NCBI GenBank assembly: GCA_964489425.1
Contig: CAZAYP010000045.1
Coordinates: 1 to 46,345 of the forward strand
Direction: 5' to 3'
Source: CAZAYP01 sp964489425 [NCBI: uncultured Verrucomicrobiota bacterium]
GTDB lineage: Bacteria > Verrucomicrobiota > Kiritimatiellia > RZYC01
Length of the DNA: 46,345 nucleotides
Shown here: piece by piece, positions 1 to 7,846 of the stretch
Numbering within the stretch: the first letter of the stretch is position 1
How the letters are laid out: every line of letters starts with the position of its first letter
Notes under the pieces: model-generated
What the model was told of the DNA's origin: nothing
Database searches by the model: none
What the model saw: only the letters and a program-made list of their open reading frames with translations
Made by a program: the position numbers and the translations under genes

Positions 1-19
1 TCAATGATTGCGGCTACAA

Positions 20-62
20 ACCGCCCCGGCCTTCGGCCACCCCGCCTTGAAAAGGCGGGGAG
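20..62 (+). repeat. REP-like dispersed palindrome, copy 1
   Basis: This 43-bp element carries two hairpin parts: a CCGGCCTTCGGCC stem and a CCCCGCC-TTGAAAA-GGCGGGG stem. Related copies lie at 2180-2222 (same orientation), 2489-2530 and 24574-24616 (opposite orientation). Here it lies just downstream of the GspK-like gene (stop at 81). The paired-stem layout resembles REP/BIME elements; no transposase gene is seen in the window. Confidence 0.8.
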
Positions 63-80
63 CCGGAATCGGACCCAGAC

Positions 81-2183
81 TCAATCCCACAGCCACTTGA
101 ACTGGCGCACAAACATGCGGTGCAAGCCGTTTTCGTCTTTGTAGGGGTCGCGCCACACCACGGCCACAGCCCGTTGTTCGCCGACTGTCTCGCCCGTCTC
201 GGACTTGGCTTGCACGGCCAGGAAGATCGTGAAGATCTGCTGCCGCGGGCTGAACAAATGCACGCTGTTGCGGATGAGCGAATCTTTTTTAAGGGGATTA
301 AGAACGACTGGATCGAAAGCAGCATCAATAGCAGCATCAGAGATTTTGCCAAGCTCTGAGATGCTTTTAATGGGTTGTACCTTCTTCAATTCAACGGCCA
401 ATTTATCAGCCTGTTCCGCAGCAACCAGGGCCCCACCCGATCCCGGATACTCTTCTATGGGCATACCCAAAAAAGCCGCGCTCAACACCTCATTCATATC
501 TGAGTTCGGATTTACCAGACCCCGGCTGAAAAAGTTGGTGGTGACCGTGAAATAATCGAAAAATGGCATCAGGTTATCGCCGCGGATCGGCACGGTGGTC
601 CATGGCTTGGTCGCGTCATACAGCAGGAAGCTGAGTTCACCCACGGACTGGATGCCGCTGTTGGCCACGTACATTTTCCAACCATCGCTTTCTGGACATG
701 TGCATGTACTGTTTTTATCACCAGGGGTTGTCTCTTTAACCGGTTTCCACTGGGACAGGTTTTTGCCGTTCCAGTTGATCCGCGGATCGTTGGCGGCGAT
801 GCCGTAATGAAACTCCGTGTCGAACAGCACGGCGCTATCTTTGATCGCCAAGCCAATGGGTATTTCGAGGAGTGAGTTTTTATCCATGCCCGCCCAATCC
901 ACCTCGCCACCACCGGCCCCGCTCTCAAAGAACCGAACACTCACCTGCACCACGGTATCCGCAAAATCAGCGGGGATCGGCAAGGGATCGTCCTCAAAGT
1001 CGTGTTCCGCCGGCGACCAGGCGCTCTCCACGACAAAATAATCACCTGCGGACCAGGAGGCTTTGGACAGTGCGATCGAGTTGGGTTGGGGCGTCGCGGG
1101 GTTCAGGTCGCTAAACTTGCTTGTGTATGGGGCTGCGAACCGCACCAGGTAACTGTTGTTATTCTGCTTGCCCACAAAGGGGTACCAGAACTCAATTCGG
1201 ATGCGATACTCGTTTTTAACCTTGGTGCCATCCAGGGTAAACTTGTTATCCACGATCACTTCATTGATCATGGGCACGGGTTCCGTGCAAATACTGTCCA
1301 GTTTTTTGGGCACATTGCCGGGATCCACGTAATCGATCATGTTTTGCATGAACATGGCCGTGTCCGGGATGGCCAGGCCGGCTTCGGTCTTCATTTTCTC
1401 CAGTTGGCCCTGTACCCGCCCTTGCGTCGCACCTTCCAGCATGGAGTTGCTGACGATGCAAACCAAGTCGTTGCTGCGCTCTCCATCACGGCCCAGCGGG
1501 AAATAGGAAAACGGGAAGAAAAAGAAGGAATACTGCTGATTCACCTTTATTGGTGGTTGTGCTGGTAGTGCTGTAACTTTCTTCTTGCCCAACTCGTTGA
1601 ACTCCGCAAGCGTTTCGAAGCGTACCCAGTAAGCCCTATAATCCTTTATTGTATCAGCATTAAAATCCGGGAAGGTTTGAGGAAACGGTATTTCTGCAGG
1701 TTCCAAGCCATATTTACGGGTCTTGCCGGTCACATGGTTTGGATCAAGGAACCCAGAACAGTCTACAGCCAGAAATGCATAGTAATTGGTGCTTTTCAGG
1801 TTTGGTACTATAAGTGGATCCCATTTTACTGGCTGATTCCATACATCCCCATGCAATTGTGCCGGAATGTAGCTGGAGGTTATAGACCGGTTTGTTACAA
1901 GGCCGCTGCAAGTACGAGACCCCGTTTTGCTACTTAAGGCATATAGAGGCCATTTACTGCCGGAAGTATAGACATCATCGCCAATGTTGTTGTCCACTTC
2001 CTCCATGGCTCGGGCCAACGCGGCATTCATCAGCATGCGGCTGCGCACGGAATCCACGTAGTTGCGGGTGGCCAGACGTTCCGTGCGCATGGAGACGGCA
2101 AACCCCACAGCCAGCGTGGTGATCACCGCCAGCATGCCCAGCACGATGACCAGCGCGATCCCGGCGCGGGGATCAGAAACCAC
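81..2183 (-). CDS. GspK-like pseudopilin / cassette protein A
   Basis: Probable minor pseudopilin of a type II secretion or type IV pilus-like machine, 700 residues from a GTG start at 2183. The N-terminus has an uncleaved-pilin style helix beginning RAGIALVIVLGMLAVIT and continuing into an amphipathic stretch rich in Arg and Ala (SMRTERLATRNY), as in the GspK/T2SSK family. Near the middle is a FMQNMIDYVDPGNVPKK segment, like the conserved D-x-IDxD region of GspK, followed by a PMINEV motif like the family's 'sSvsEL' turn. It is much longer than GspK (~320 residues) and fits the long 'protein A' of verrucomicrobial four-gene pseudopilin cassettes. It is last in the operon after the GspH-, GspI- and GspJ-like genes. 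The start is uncertain: the frame stays open without a stop through the upstream repeats back to 2579, overlapping the GspJ-like gene, so a 132-residue repeat-derived N-terminal extension is formally possible. I chose 2183 because it is the last start codon before the pilin helix. Confidence 0.75.
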   Translation of the reverse strand: MVSDPRAGIALVIVLGMLAVITTLAVGFAVSMRTERLATRNYVDSVRSRMLMNAALARAMEEVDNNIGDDVYTSGSKWPLYALSSKTGSRTCSGLVTNRSITSSYIPAQLHGDVWNQPVKWDPLIVPNLKSTNYYAFLAVDCSGFLDPNHVTGKTRKYGLEPAEIPFPQTFPDFNADTIKDYRAYWVRFETLAEFNELGKKKVTALPAQPPIKVNQQYSFFFFPFSYFPLGRDGERSNDLVCIVSNSMLEGATQGRVQGQLEKMKTEAGLAIPDTAMFMQNMIDYVDPGNVPKKLDSICTEPVPMINEVIVDNKFTLDGTKVKNEYRIRIEFWYPFVGKQNNNSYLVRFAAPYTSKFSDLNPATPQPNSIALSKASWSAGDYFVVESAWSPAEHDFEDDPLPIPADFADTVVQVSVRFFESGAGGGEVDWAGMDKNSLLEIPIGLAIKDSAVLFDTEFHYGIAANDPRINWNGKNLSQWKPVKETTPGDKNSTCTCPESDGWKMYVANSGIQSVGELSFLLYDATKPWTTVPIRGDNLMPFFDYFTVTTNFFSRGLVNPNSDMNEVLSAAFLGMPIEEYPGSGGALVAAEQADKLAVELKKVQPIKSISELGKISDAAIDAAFDPVVLNPLKKDSLIRNSVHLFSPRQQIFTIFLAVQAKSETGETVGEQRAVAVVWRDPYKDENGLHRMFVRQFKWLWD

Positions 2184-2222
2184 CCCGGCCTTCGGCCACC
2201 CCTCCTTGAAAAGGAGGGGAGC
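2180..2222 (+). repeat. REP-like dispersed palindrome, copy 2
   Basis: Same element as 20-62, with CCGGCCTTCGGCC and CCCCTCC-TTGAAAA-GGAGGGG stems. It abuts, and slightly overlaps, the likely GTG start of the GspK-like gene, so its hairpins fall in that gene's translation initiation region. Confidence 0.85.
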
Positions 2223-2282
2223 TTTTATGTTTCGGCCTTGCGCAGCACCCCATTTCCCTAGTGAAAGGCGGAGCGCTTTTTT

Positions 2283-2359
2283 CTCACGGAGGCACCGAGA
2301 CCGCGGAGAATCATGTTCCCCGTTCGCGAAACTCTGTGCTCTCCGTGGCTCCGTGTGAG
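2283..2359. repeat. Imperfect inverted repeat (CTCACGGAGGCACC type)
   Basis: The left arm CTCACGGAGGCACCGAGACC and the right arm ending GTGGCTCCGTGTGAG are inverted copies around a short centre. Palindromes with this CACGGAG wording are common dispersed intergenic elements in environmental bacteria (knowledge, not checked here). It lies in the 384-bp insertion between the GspJ- and GspK-like genes. Confidence 0.6.
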
Positions 2360-2430
2360 CTTCCGGATACGGCCCATCACTTGGTCCATCGCCTGGAGGG
2401 ATTTGCTCCGTCAAATCCGGTCCGGAAACC

Positions 2431-2460
2431 GGCGCCGACGGAGCGGCGCCCTCCACCGGC
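2431..2460 (+). repeat. Partial copy of the GGCGCCGACGGAGCG repeat core
   Basis: The core GGCGCCGACGGAGCGGCGCC followed by CTCCACCGGC matches the left-centre part of the MITE-like elements at 27977-28124 and 30985-31131. Here the terminal inverted repeats are missing, so it is a fragment or a related palindrome. Confidence 0.6.
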
Positions 2461-2488
2461 CAATTCCGGCAGGAACGTCCATTCTGGG

Positions 2489-2530
2489 CTCCCCTCCTTT
2501 GCAAGGAGGGGTGGCCGAAGGCCGGGGTGG
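2489..2530 (-). repeat. REP-like dispersed palindrome, copy 3
   Basis: Inverted relative to the copy at 2180-2222, with the CCCCTCC-TTTGCAA-GGAGGGG stem on the left. Copies 2 and 3 flank a ~270-bp block in opposite orientations, an arrangement like a BIME or a composite insertion inside the pseudopilin operon. Confidence 0.8.
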
Positions 2531-2566
2531 TTATGCTGGATGAAAGATGGGTTGGCATGGTCGTCC

Positions 2567-3400
2567 CTACAAATTCCACTCGTTCCCCATGGCATAGCCT
2601 TCGCGGTTTTGCGGGTACACGCGCAAGGTGTAGCGTTTGCCATTTCGAATCACGAAGTCAAGCGCGTCAGCGTCCTTGCCGGCCTCGACCAACAACGCGG
2701 CGCGGATGGCATCACTCTCCTGCAACACGGTCACATACATGTCAATCCAGGCCGGCAGCTTGTGAATCGTCAAGGAAAGATCGGCCGGGCTCCACATGCC
2801 CTTGCTGTAATTCTTATTGAGGCTGTTGTAATCCGGCACGGAATAATACTCGTTGGTGCCATCATACCCGAAACACCAGACGTCGAACTCCGCGACGTTG
2901 TCGAGGATGACTTCATCGTAGTTGAAATCCGCGCTCTCCCACCACACGGGATCTTTATAGGATTTTATTTCGTCCAGTCCATTACGATACGCATACCGAA
3001 GTTGGAAACGTCCAGGCAGAACTTTCTTTGTTACATCATCTACGGCCTGTTTTACATAGACCCTATTTTCTTGGATCTCTCGCGGTTTTGCCGAATCCGG
3101 AATATTCGAAAGCGAAGCAAAATACAGGCGGTCGCTGAGCAGGTTGCCGTAGGTCTTATCATTCTTCTCATTGGTGTCCAGGCGCAGGCCCACCACGTCA
3201 TCCGCAATAACCTGCGACAGGTGGCGGCCGATGAAGTCAAGGGCCGCGCGCGCGGCCAGGTTGTCCTGCGCGCGGTTGGTGCCGGTGTCCCAAGCCTTGG
3301 TGCTGCCGGTGAGGATCTGGCCGATCATCATCACGATGATCAGCAGGATGGCCATGGCGACCAGCAGTTCGATGACGGTGAAGCCCTGCCGGGTTTTCAC
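2567..3400 (-). CDS. GspJ/PilW-like pseudopilin
   Basis: Pseudopilin of 277 residues with a class III prepilin leader: MKTRQG followed by FTVIELLVAMAILLIIVMM, so cleavage is expected after Gly6 with Phe at +1 and Glu at +5. The following stretch TGTNRAQDNLAARAALDFIG is typical of the GspJ-like minor pseudopilins, which join the GspI/K tip complex. The start is GTG and overlaps the stop of the upstream gene by 4 nt (GTGA), so translation is probably coupled. In verrucomicrobial cassettes this position is 'protein C'. No secretion ATPase or secretin is in the window, so the machine it serves is elsewhere. Confidence 0.8.
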   Translation of the reverse strand: MKTRQGFTVIELLVAMAILLIIVMMIGQILTGSTKAWDTGTNRAQDNLAARAALDFIGRHLSQVIADDVVGLRLDTNEKNDKTYGNLLSDRLYFASLSNIPDSAKPREIQENRVYVKQAVDDVTKKVLPGRFQLRYAYRNGLDEIKSYKDPVWWESADFNYDEVILDNVAEFDVWCFGYDGTNEYYSVPDYNSLNKNYSKGMWSPADLSLTIHKLPAWIDMYVTVLQESDAIRAALLVEAGKDADALDFVIRNGKRYTLRVYPQNREGYAMGNEWNL

Positions 3401-3933
3401 TTGCGCACCCCGGTGTAAAAGAATTCCGTGTAAAAATCCACGGCGTCTTCCAGGTTGGTGGTGCCGTATTCGCCGTTCCAGACCCGCAGCAACGCGCCCA
3501 AGCGCCGGGGCGAGGGTTGGCTGATGGCCAGCGAATAGCGCAGGGCATGGCTGACAAGCTCCTGGTCATCCACTTGCCGGAATACGATGGTATTGATTTT
3601 CCCGAGGCCGTCCGCTGTGATTTTCAGGCTGTCGGCGCCGTACCAACGGTCCGGCGCCGGTATATCCATATAAATTATCCCGTCTTCGATATCCTTGAGC
3701 ACAACGTCTGGCGCATCCCGGCTTCCGCGCACGAAGGCCTGGAGCTGGTTCAACACTTCTTCGCCGAAAAACGCAATGTGGGTTTCATCCACGGATTTCT
3801 TGGCGAAGTCCAGGCTGGCGGGAAACAGGCTGAACACCGAGAGCAGGCCGATGGCCACAACCAGGATGGCCAGCGACACCTCGACCAGCGAAAACCCCGC
3901 CCGGCGGCGCAGCGTATGATGCACGGGACTCAC
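3397..3933 (-). CDS. GspI/PilV-like pseudopilin
   Basis: Pseudopilin of 178 residues. A basic leader RRRAG precedes the prepilin helix FSLVEVSLAILVVAIGLLS, with Glu at +5, as in GspI/PilV minor pseudopilins. The start is GTG, overlapping the stop of the GspH-like gene by 4 nt (GTGA). The C-terminal part (FRQVDDQELVSHALRYSLAI) is family-variable and gives no further hint. It corresponds in place to 'protein B' of verrucomicrobial pseudopilin cassettes and probably helps form the pseudopilus tip with the downstream gene products. Confidence 0.8.
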   Translation of the reverse strand: MSPVHHTLRRRAGFSLVEVSLAILVVAIGLLSVFSLFPASLDFAKKSVDETHIAFFGEEVLNQLQAFVRGSRDAPDVVLKDIEDGIIYMDIPAPDRWYGADSLKITADGLGKINTIVFRQVDDQELVSHALRYSLAISQPSPRRLGALLRVWNGEYGTTNLEDAVDFYTEFFYTGVRK

Positions 3934-4622
3934 CGGGTCACCTTGACCGTGCCGGTCAAACCACCGACCGATATTTTCACCAGGCCGCTGTTGGTAATCA
4001 CCCCGTACTCGCCAAGCGCCGGGCTCAGGCTATACTTGCCGCCGTTGGTATTGATCACGGCCCAGCCCTCGCACATGTAGATGGAATAATCCGAACTGCC
4101 CGCAGCACCGGCGCTGCCATCCGGGGAAAAGCTGAACACACACAACTTGCGCTTGTTGAGCGTGGTGTCAAAAGGGAGCGTTGCTGTCAATTGTGCGTAG
4201 TCACGATCGAACATCTTGCCCATCACTGTTTTTCCAAGAAACTTGCCATCGTAGAACACAATTCCCTTGGGCAGGTACGTCCACTCGCTGATGTAGGCGG
4301 CATCCTTTTCGCTGTACACGTTGAACGCCCGGTACGCGCGAAACAGCTTCTCGTCTTTGTCCGCATACGTGGCGGGCGACGCGTTCTGGTTGTCCGGAAA
4401 CACGACGTAGGTCTTGGTGCGCTGGGTGATGGCGTATTGGCGCGCAAGGGAGAGCTTGGTTTTGACTTCCAGGATGGCGCTACGCATGGCGCCGCCCTTG
4501 TTGATGCCCTGGAATGCGGGCAGGGCCAAGGCCATCATGACGGCCATGATGACGATCACCACCAGCAGTTCCGTCAGCGTGAACCCGGCGGTTCGAATGG
4601 GTCCAGCCTGTTTGCCGCGCAT
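3930..4622 (-). CDS. GspH/FimT-like pseudopilin
   Basis: First gene of the pseudopilin operon, 230 residues. A class III leader (GPIRTAG) precedes FTLTELLVVIVIMAVMMALA; Glu +5 is present. The next segment, AILEVKTKLSLARQYAITQR, is the classic GspH/FimT alpha1-to-alpha2 region, and the C-terminal half ends in short strands as expected for the GspH fold. It corresponds to 'protein D' in verrucomicrobial four-gene cassettes. ATG start with a weak purine-rich stretch upstream. A possible sigma70-type promoter lies 60-87 bp upstream. Confidence 0.8.
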   Translation of the reverse strand: MRGKQAGPIRTAGFTLTELLVVIVIMAVMMALALPAFQGINKGGAMRSAILEVKTKLSLARQYAITQRTKTYVVFPDNQNASPATYADKDEKLFRAYRAFNVYSEKDAAYISEWTYLPKGIVFYDGKFLGKTVMGKMFDRDYAQLTATLPFDTTLNKRKLCVFSFSPDGSAGAAGSSDYSIYMCEGWAVINTNGGKYSLSPALGEYGVITNSGLVKISVGGLTGTVKVTR

Positions 4623-4681
4623 GCCTCTATGTCCCTATTATGGTTAACCCGCAGGCGCTTGGCGCCTGTATTGCATCCATA

Positions 4682-4709
4682 AATATACATACCCCGCAGG
4701 CGGCGGCAA
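4682..4709 (-). promoter_or_regulatory. Candidate sigma70 promoter of pseudopilin operon
   Basis: On the minus strand TTGCCG (-35, 4704-4709) and TATATT (-10, 4682-4687) are separated by 16 bp in an otherwise GC-rich region, 60 bp upstream of the ATG at 4622. The match is fair, not strong. Confidence 0.35.
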
Positions 4710-4872
4710 GTCGAACGAAAAGCACGGATTTCTTCGGTCGGATCTGCCAGAGGCGGCGCCCGGCCCGGCCGAGAAACCGGGTCGGGGCGTCCGGCCCGGC
4801 ATGCGCGACATCCCCTGACGGCGGGTCCGGAGGCCCCGCCCCACCTCGCGATCCCACCATCCGCGCTATTCC

Positions 4873-4899
4873 AAAAAAATCCCCCGCCGGGGGCGGGGG
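4873..4899 (-). terminator. Rho-independent terminator
   Basis: Minus-strand reading gives CCCCCGCC-CCC-GGCGGGGG, a perfect 8-bp GC stem, followed by A and seven T. It lies ~350 nt downstream of the TolB-like gene and upstream of the pseudopilin operon, so it would insulate the two. Confidence 0.65.
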
Positions 4900-5194
4900 T
4901 GGTGGAAAGGATCGGGAGGGGAGCGGGTGTGGGGATCGGATCAGGAGTTGGGGTGGGTCCTGGAATACCGCTCCCTCCCGAAATGGGCTACAAACTGTAT
5001 CCACCCTAACTTTATTCAGAATTCACGGGATTTTCGCCCGTGCCCTGACCTGATCACGACCTAAACATATTTATACTTAACCCGCACCCGGTTTCTTGTA
5101 TATAGACTTTTATTGAATATTTTTCAGGCCGGATCCGCCACGAACCGCGGCGTTTCCTGCGACACGCCTGATCTCGCTGGCGCGGACCCGGGAA

Positions 5195-5214
5195 CACGGC
5201 CCGGGAGGGCCGTG
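5195..5214 (-). terminator. GC hairpin after TolB-like gene
   Basis: CACGGCCC-GGGA-GGGCCGTG is a perfect 8-bp stem with a 4-nt loop 36 nt after the stop codon of the TolB-like gene. There is no T tract, so it may only be a transcript-end stabiliser. Confidence 0.35.
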
Positions 5215-5249
5215 CCGCGTGGCGCGAGGCTCCCGTCCCGCGGCTGTAG

Positions 5250-6554
5250 TTATGGCTTGGGTTCAGCCAGGTAGATCAACGGCTTGCCGGCGCGCTTGGC
5301 CTCCCACACCACGCGCCGGGCCGCCGTGCGCGGGTTGCGGTCCTCGTAGTCGTTGTCCGTCAGCATGACCGGGCGTTCGCCGATTTTTTCCACGACGAAA
5401 ATTTCGGCGTCCCAGTTGTTGTGGTAGCCCACCCAGCAGACCATGTCGTCGCGGATGTCCGGCTCCAGGTCATCAAAATCGTTGCTGGTGAGCTTGATGG
5501 TTTTTTTGCCGTCGTAATAGAAAATCTCGTAGTCGTCTTCCACCAGGCCTTGCCAGACCACCTGGCCGTTCCAGATCCGGGGATTGGTATCGTCCTCGGT
5601 ATTATCGCTGATTTTTTGGGACAACCCGTCCTTCCAGATGAAGATGTCCGCATCCACGGCCGGGTAGGCTTCCCAGGCGATCATGGTGTCCCAGATCACG
5701 GGCGAAATATCGTCGTAGCTGTTGTCGGTCAACTGCTCGATACTGTTGGGGCCGGCCTTGTACAGGTAGATTTCGTAGTCCTGGCCGTCCCAGCCGAACC
5801 AGACCACCTGGTCGCCGTACACCTGGGGGCTCATGTCATAAAAACAATTGGTGGTGATCTGGCGGATCGCGCCTTCCTGCCAGACCATGATCTCCCAACC
5901 GCAAGGCCAGGGGGCGGCGCGCTGCCAGACCGTGAGGCGTTCGCCGCACCGCGGGGCAATGCCATTCACTGCCGCGGGCGGGCCTAGCGGCACCATGCCA
6001 CTGTCCCGGGACATCAAGATGTTCCACGGACTGCTCCCGGGATGCTCCTGGAACTGCTTGCCGCCTTCCGGGCCAAAGGTCCCGGTCACCACGTTGGTAT
6101 CCGCCGCCGCAGGCTCAGCCCCGGCCGCCGCTGCCGGCGGCGCATTGCTGGGGGTTGTGCCGGCCGTGCCTTCTCCGGGCTGGTCCGCGTTCAGTGGCAC
6201 CTCGGCGAACTGCCCTTCCCAGACAATCGTGTTCTTGTACACATGGGGATGCGCGTGGGAGGTCTTGGGATCGGAGGTCAGGTTTTCACGCTTGCCGTTG
6301 CGATAAATAAAAACCTGGGAATTGGCCTGCTGGTCGGGGTTCTCGACATAGGCATACCACGCCACCAGGCTGTCGCTCACCACGGGCTCGCGGTTGACGA
6401 GGTTTTCATCGGCAATTTGCAGGATGGAAAACTCGCCGGCCAGCGCTGGCAGAAGCGCCGCAAGCCAGAGCCCCGCGCAAAGGATGAAAACAGCTATCAT
6501 CCTCATCTTATCAGCGTCTGATAAGACTTTTCTTTGCCCCTGCATCAACGTCAT
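5250..6554 (-). CDS. Exported TolB-like beta-propeller protein
   Basis: A 434-residue protein with a signal peptide (hydrophobic MIAVFILCAGLWLAALLPALAG) and then six or more blades of a TolB/WD40-like propeller. The blades have the form LT(D/S)N-x-(Y/F)DD-x-x-P-x-(I/V)-x-D-x-(M/V)-x-W followed by D-x-(E/D)-IF, e.g. LTDNSYDDISPVIWD and LTSNDFDDLEPDIRD. A low-complexity Ala/Pro stretch (residues ~140-165) interrupts the N-terminal blades. The fold suggests periplasmic or surface protein-protein contact; it is not true TolB, as the TolB N-terminal domain and tol-pal neighbours are absent. The start is unclear: no good ribosome site precedes the ATG at 6554, and a start at residue 17 or 19 would leave a better signal peptide. 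A CTTATCA-GACGC-TGATAAG hairpin lies between these options. Confidence 0.75.
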   Translation of the reverse strand: MTLMQGQRKVLSDADKMRMIAVFILCAGLWLAALLPALAGEFSILQIADENLVNREPVVSDSLVAWYAYVENPDQQANSQVFIYRNGKRENLTSDPKTSHAHPHVYKNTIVWEGQFAEVPLNADQPGEGTAGTTPSNAPPAAAAGAEPAAADTNVVTGTFGPEGGKQFQEHPGSSPWNILMSRDSGMVPLGPPAAVNGIAPRCGERLTVWQRAAPWPCGWEIMVWQEGAIRQITTNCFYDMSPQVYGDQVVWFGWDGQDYEIYLYKAGPNSIEQLTDNSYDDISPVIWDTMIAWEAYPAVDADIFIWKDGLSQKISDNTEDDTNPRIWNGQVVWQGLVEDDYEIFYYDGKKTIKLTSNDFDDLEPDIRDDMVCWVGYHNNWDAEIFVVEKIGERPVMLTDNDYEDRNPRTAARRVVWEAKRAGKPLIYLAEPKP

Positions 6555-6705
6555 GGGAGTTTGCCGATAAACTTCCTTATTGCGAACAAGTTATACGCGA
6601 GTGCCAAATATATAAGCTAGCGTGGAACATGGGAAGAGCAAATTGCAGGCAATGCAAATTTTTTATCGCGGCATTCACACCACCCGCCGGCCTGCGGATC
6701 CGCGC

Positions 6706-7401
6706 TCAAACGTGCTGCGGGGCAGGCGCGATTCCCGGCCCCATGACCGCCGCATGCAGGTAGAGCGGGACCAGCGGCTCGGACGGCACGCCGGCCGCCA
6801 TGCGGTCGGCCACGCGCGCGGCCACATCCGCGGCCGATGGGAACACATCCCGCGCGATCCACTGCCCGGCGACCGGCGCCGCGGGCGGCAGGAGCGCCGC
6901 CATGCGCGTCCACTCCGCGGAGGCCCGCAGGGCATCCCGCGGCAGGGCCGCATCCAGGTCCGGCCAGGCCGTCAGGGCGTAGTCGCTCACGGCCACCCAC
7001 TGCGCACCGCGGTGGGCGAACACGGCCCACCAAGCCTGGCCCCGGCGCGCATCGCCCACCACCGCCACCGTGGGCGCCGCGTGATCCCGCGCCACCCCCC
7101 AGGCCAGCACTTCGCCGCTGTTGACCGCATGCACGGGCTTCTGATCCGGCAACGCCAGGGCCTGCGCCACGGTCAACGCCGTGCGCAATCCGGAATACGT
7201 GCCGGGCCCGCGGCTGACGCCGTAGGCATCCACCTCGCGCCACGCCCACCCGGCGGCCGCCATGGCGCGCGGGAGCAGCTCAAAGACCAGGGTTCCGGCT
7301 CCCCGCGGCTCCGCCCAGGTTTCGGCGGCCAGCACGGCGCCATCCTGCCAGAGGGCCACGCTCCCCTGGCGGGAAGAAAGCTCCAAGGCGACCAGCTTCA
7401 T
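6706..7401 (-). CDS. tsaB: tRNA threonylcarbamoyladenosine biosynthesis protein TsaB
   Basis: TsaB (YeaZ), 231 residues, the ASKHA-fold scaffold that works with TsaD and TsaE to put threonylcarbamoyl on A37 of ANN-decoding tRNAs. The N-terminus MKLVALELSSRQGSVALW and the YGVSRGPGTYSGLRTALTVA segment (family: GPGSFTGLRIG) identify it; GVARDHAAPTVAVVGDARRG matches the conserved DAR region. Length agrees with the family. The ATG overlaps the tsaE stop by 4 nt (ATGA), so the two are translationally coupled. It is the last gene of the signalling operon starting at 13140. A longer in-frame reading upstream of 7401 exists but lies inside tsaE. Confidence 0.92.
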   Translation of the reverse strand: MKLVALELSSRQGSVALWQDGAVLAAETWAEPRGAGTLVFELLPRAMAAAGWAWREVDAYGVSRGPGTYSGLRTALTVAQALALPDQKPVHAVNSGEVLAWGVARDHAAPTVAVVGDARRGQAWWAVFAHRGAQWVAVSDYALTAWPDLDAALPRDALRASAEWTRMAALLPPAAPVAGQWIARDVFPSAADVAARVADRMAAGVPSEPLVPLYLHAAVMGPGIAPAPQHV

Positions 7402-7829
7402 ACCAGCCCCTGCCCGCGGCCGGGCCAACGGACCAGGATCTCGCGATCCTGCTCGGCGGCGCCGGGCTGAAACCGGATTTCGATCGTCCGTTCCGGCCAC
7501 AGCACGCGGGCGCGGTCGGCCCACTCGATCACCGTGATCCCGGCGCCCTGCATGCATTCCTCCAGGCCGGCGGCCTGCGCTTCGTCCGGGCCGTGCAGGC
7601 GGTACAGGTCCGCGTGATACACGCGCAGGCGGCCGGGGTATTCGTTGATCAAGGTGAAGGTGGGGCTGGTGACCGGCCCGGCGCAATCCAAGCCCTGGGC
7701 CAAGCCCTGGACAAAGCAGGTTTTCCCACTGCCCAGGTCACCCAGCAAGGCCAGGACATCGCCGGGCACCAACTCGGCGGCCAGCGCGGCCGCAAGCTGG
7801 CGCGTCTCGTCCGCGCTCCGCGTGACCAT
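7398..7829 (-). CDS. tsaE: tRNA threonylcarbamoyladenosine biosynthesis ATPase TsaE
   Basis: TsaE (YjeE), 143 residues, the small ATPase that drives t6A37 synthesis with TsaB and TsaD. Walker A is GDLGSGKT (residues 30-37); VTSPTFTLINEY and HADLYRL are the family's conserved switch and D-x-YR motifs; TVIEWADR is the conserved W/E region before the last strand. It lies 17 nt behind the coiled-coil membrane protein gene and overlaps tsaB by 4 nt. The placing of a housekeeping pair at the end of a two-component operon is unusual and may couple it to that promoter. Confidence 0.95.
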   Translation of the reverse strand: MVTRSADETRQLAAALAAELVPGDVLALLGDLGSGKTCFVQGLAQGLDCAGPVTSPTFTLINEYPGRLRVYHADLYRLHGPDEAQAAGLEECMQGAGITVIEWADRARVLWPERTIEIRFQPGAAEQDREILVRWPGRGQGLV

Positions 7830-7846
7830 GCCGGGGGAGCTGGCGG

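Larger units (their letters stand above)
4623..5249. other. Intergenic region between TolB-like gene and pseudopilin operon
   Basis: This 627-bp stretch holds no convincing gene. It contains a perfect 7-bp hairpin (CAGGCGC-TTG-GCGCCTG, 4653-4669) in the presumed leader of the pseudopilin operon, a candidate promoter at 4682-4709, a minus-strand terminator at 4873-4899, and a GC-rich hairpin at 5195-5214. The G-rich tract around 4890-4960 is low complexity. Confidence 0.6.

Noticed and set aside
2261-3418. Plus-strand frame across the repeat block and the GspJ-like gene
   Set aside because: It is made of repeat sequence plus the antisense of a well-supported pseudopilin gene.
6563-6640. Sigma54-like TGGCAC sequence upstream of the TolB-like gene
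   Set aside because: The GC dinucleotide at -12 is missing at the required spacing.
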